Below the pieces are notes generated by a model. It was not told the origin of the DNA. It worked only from the letters and a program-made list of their open reading frames with translations, and did not search any database. Below are positions 6,314-7,238 of a stretch of 7,238 bases of DNA, piece by piece. Made by a program: the position numbers and the translations under genes. Within the stretch, counting starts at the first letter, position 1. Each line of letters opens with the position of its first letter. This stretch comes from Hyphomonadaceae bacterium UBA2389 (GTDB lineage Bacteria > Pseudomonadota > Alphaproteobacteria > Caulobacterales > Aquidulcibacteraceae), in the NCBI GenBank assembly GCA_002343395.1, contig DDSN01000099.1, forward strand, positions 1 to 7,238. Direction: 5' to 3'.

Positions 6314-7238
6314 TCAAGGCGAGGGGAGATCGGCGGCGCGGGCCGCCAGCGGGATTTTCAGGATCCCGATCATGAACGCGCCAAAACCCAGCTGAATCGA
6401 GATCACGATAAAGCTGAGTCCCGACAGAACCGCGCGCGCGATATGGGGCATATGCGAAAGATCGCCGAACTGCAGATTCGACCACGACCATAACGCATAT
6501 CCAAACACGCCGATTCCAGCGGCCAGACTCAGCGCGCCGATGCGCACGACCGTGTCAGTCGTGGCGAACCTATACAGAAAGTCCGAACGTCTGCCCCGCG
6601 GCAGCATGCCGGTGAGCGTCGCATAGTAGCGGGCGAGCACGCCGAAGCTTACAAGCTGAACGCCGGCGATCGCCATGAAACAGGCGGCCGCGTAAGTGTT
6701 GATGTCGATTTGGATGTTGTCGCCGATCGAAAGCGGCCCGAACCACAACATGGTCATGAGCGCGCCGCCCACCGTCAACAGCAGTGCGCCCGGAAAAATA
6801 AACAGCCATTTGGGGCTGTACATCAGAAGCAACTTGAGGTGCCGCCAACCGTCGCGAAAACTCTTCAGGTGCGGCGGGCGGCTGCGTCCGTCCGGCTTCA
6901 GTGTCGTGGGCACCTCGGCGATGCTGAGGCCTTCGAGCCCCGAGCGCAAAACCATTTCCGAGGCGAACTCCATGCCGCTGGTGACGAGGCCAAGCCGGCG
7001 CATCGACGCTGTGTTGAAGCCGCGCAGCCCGCAATGAAAGTCGCCGATCGGAACGCGAAATAGAAAGCGGCCGAGCCAAGATAAGACGGGGTTCCCAAAG
7101 TACTTGTGCAACGGCGGCATGGCTCCGGGCGCGATGCCGCCCTTGAAGCGGTTGCCCATGACGAGATCATGCCCGGCGCGGAGCTTCTCCACGAAGGCGT
7201 CCAACGCGGTGAAGTCGTAGCTGTCGTCGGCGTCGCCC
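6314..7238 (-). CDS. Family 2 glycosyltransferase, polyprenyl-phosphate type, with C-terminal membrane domain (5' end missing)
   Basis: The gene enters from beyond the right edge, so the N-terminal nucleotide-binding part is not seen. The visible part opens with GDADDSYDF (7237 to about 7211), the metal-binding DxD region of GT-A enzymes. It continues with MGNRFKGGIAPGAMP, HKYFGNPVLS, GDFHCGLRGFN, GMEFASEMV and EVPTTLKPDGRSR, all typical of the dolichol-phosphate-glucose/mannose synthase-like GT2 group. Four hydrophobic segments follow (at about 6830-6760, 6705-6620, 6555-6480 and 6430-6350), anchoring the enzyme in the inner membrane. Its likely role is to move a sugar from a nucleotide donor to a polyprenyl phosphate on the cytoplasmic face. 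The TTG at 7204 is internal and not a start, because the DxD motif lies upstream in the same frame. It is the first visible gene of the operon with the GMC oxidoreductase and epimerase. The family is sure; the sugar is unknown. Confidence 0.9.
   Translation of the reverse strand, partial: GDADDSYDFTALDAFVEKLRAGHDLVMGNRFKGGIAPGAMPPLHKYFGNPVLSWLGRFLFRVPIGDFHCGLRGFNTASMRRLGLVTSGMEFASEMVLRSGLEGLSIAEVPTTLKPDGRSRPPHLKSFRDGWRHLKLLLMYSPKWLFIFPGALLLTVGGALMTMLWFGPLSIGDNIQIDINTYAAACFMAIAGVQLVSFGVLARYYATLTGMLPRGRRSDFLYRFATTDTVVRIGALSLAAGIGVFGYALWSWSNLQFGDLSHMPHIARAVLSGLSFIVISIQLGFGAFMIGILKIPLAARAADLPSP

Noticed and set aside
7202..7204. TTG at 7204 as start of the family 2 glycosyltransferase
   Set aside because: The same frame continues upstream with the conserved DADDSYDF motif, so the real start is beyond the window.

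Overview
This is a high-GC bacterial window, most likely from an alphaproteobacterium. The RHS core wording and the GC-rich, operon-packed gene style resemble Caulobacterales, Hyphomonadaceae or Sphingomonadales, but this is an inference from protein style and not a taxonomic assignment.

Left part (1-2180, all minus strand): a degenerate RHS polymorphic-toxin locus. Reading in the direction of transcription, there is first a 5'-truncated RHS fragment (2060 to 1170), made of the last part of the RHS core plus a variable C-terminal tip. One base after its stop comes a small four-helix membrane protein (1168 to 755), placed where an immunity gene sits. Next comes a second, longer 5'-truncated RHS core fragment (749 to 1) that runs off the window and presumably carries another tip. 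The two fragments share a direct repeat of at least 260 bp (1-260 and 1795-2054, 13 mismatches counted by eye, about 95% identity). The tip and the membrane gene are visibly poorer in GC than the core. This is the classic picture of an orphan RHS-CT/immunity cassette, and neither tip nor partner belongs to a family I recognise.

Right part (2221-7238): a glycan or lipid-modification cluster. A plus-strand gene encodes a polytopic GT-C-type glycosyltransferase of the PMT_2/ArnT type (2221-3894). It converges, with a 4-base overlap of stop codons, on a minus-strand operon. In order of transcription the operon holds a membrane-anchored family 2 glycosyltransferase (5' end outside the window), a GMC-family flavin oxidoreductase with a ferredoxin-like four-cysteine motif, and an extended-SDR NAD-dependent epimerase/dehydratase. 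A coherent but unproven reading is that the GT2 enzyme loads a sugar on a polyprenyl phosphate, the two oxidoreductases modify the sugar or lipid, and the GT-C enzyme transfers a sugar from such a carrier on the periplasmic side.

The two parts meet in a 160-bp gap (2061-2220) that holds the broken upstream edge of the RHS fragment and the ribosome-binding site of the GT-C gene. There is no gene-free stretch longer than 300 bases, and I saw no tRNA, rRNA, CRISPR array, IS element or convincing terminator.
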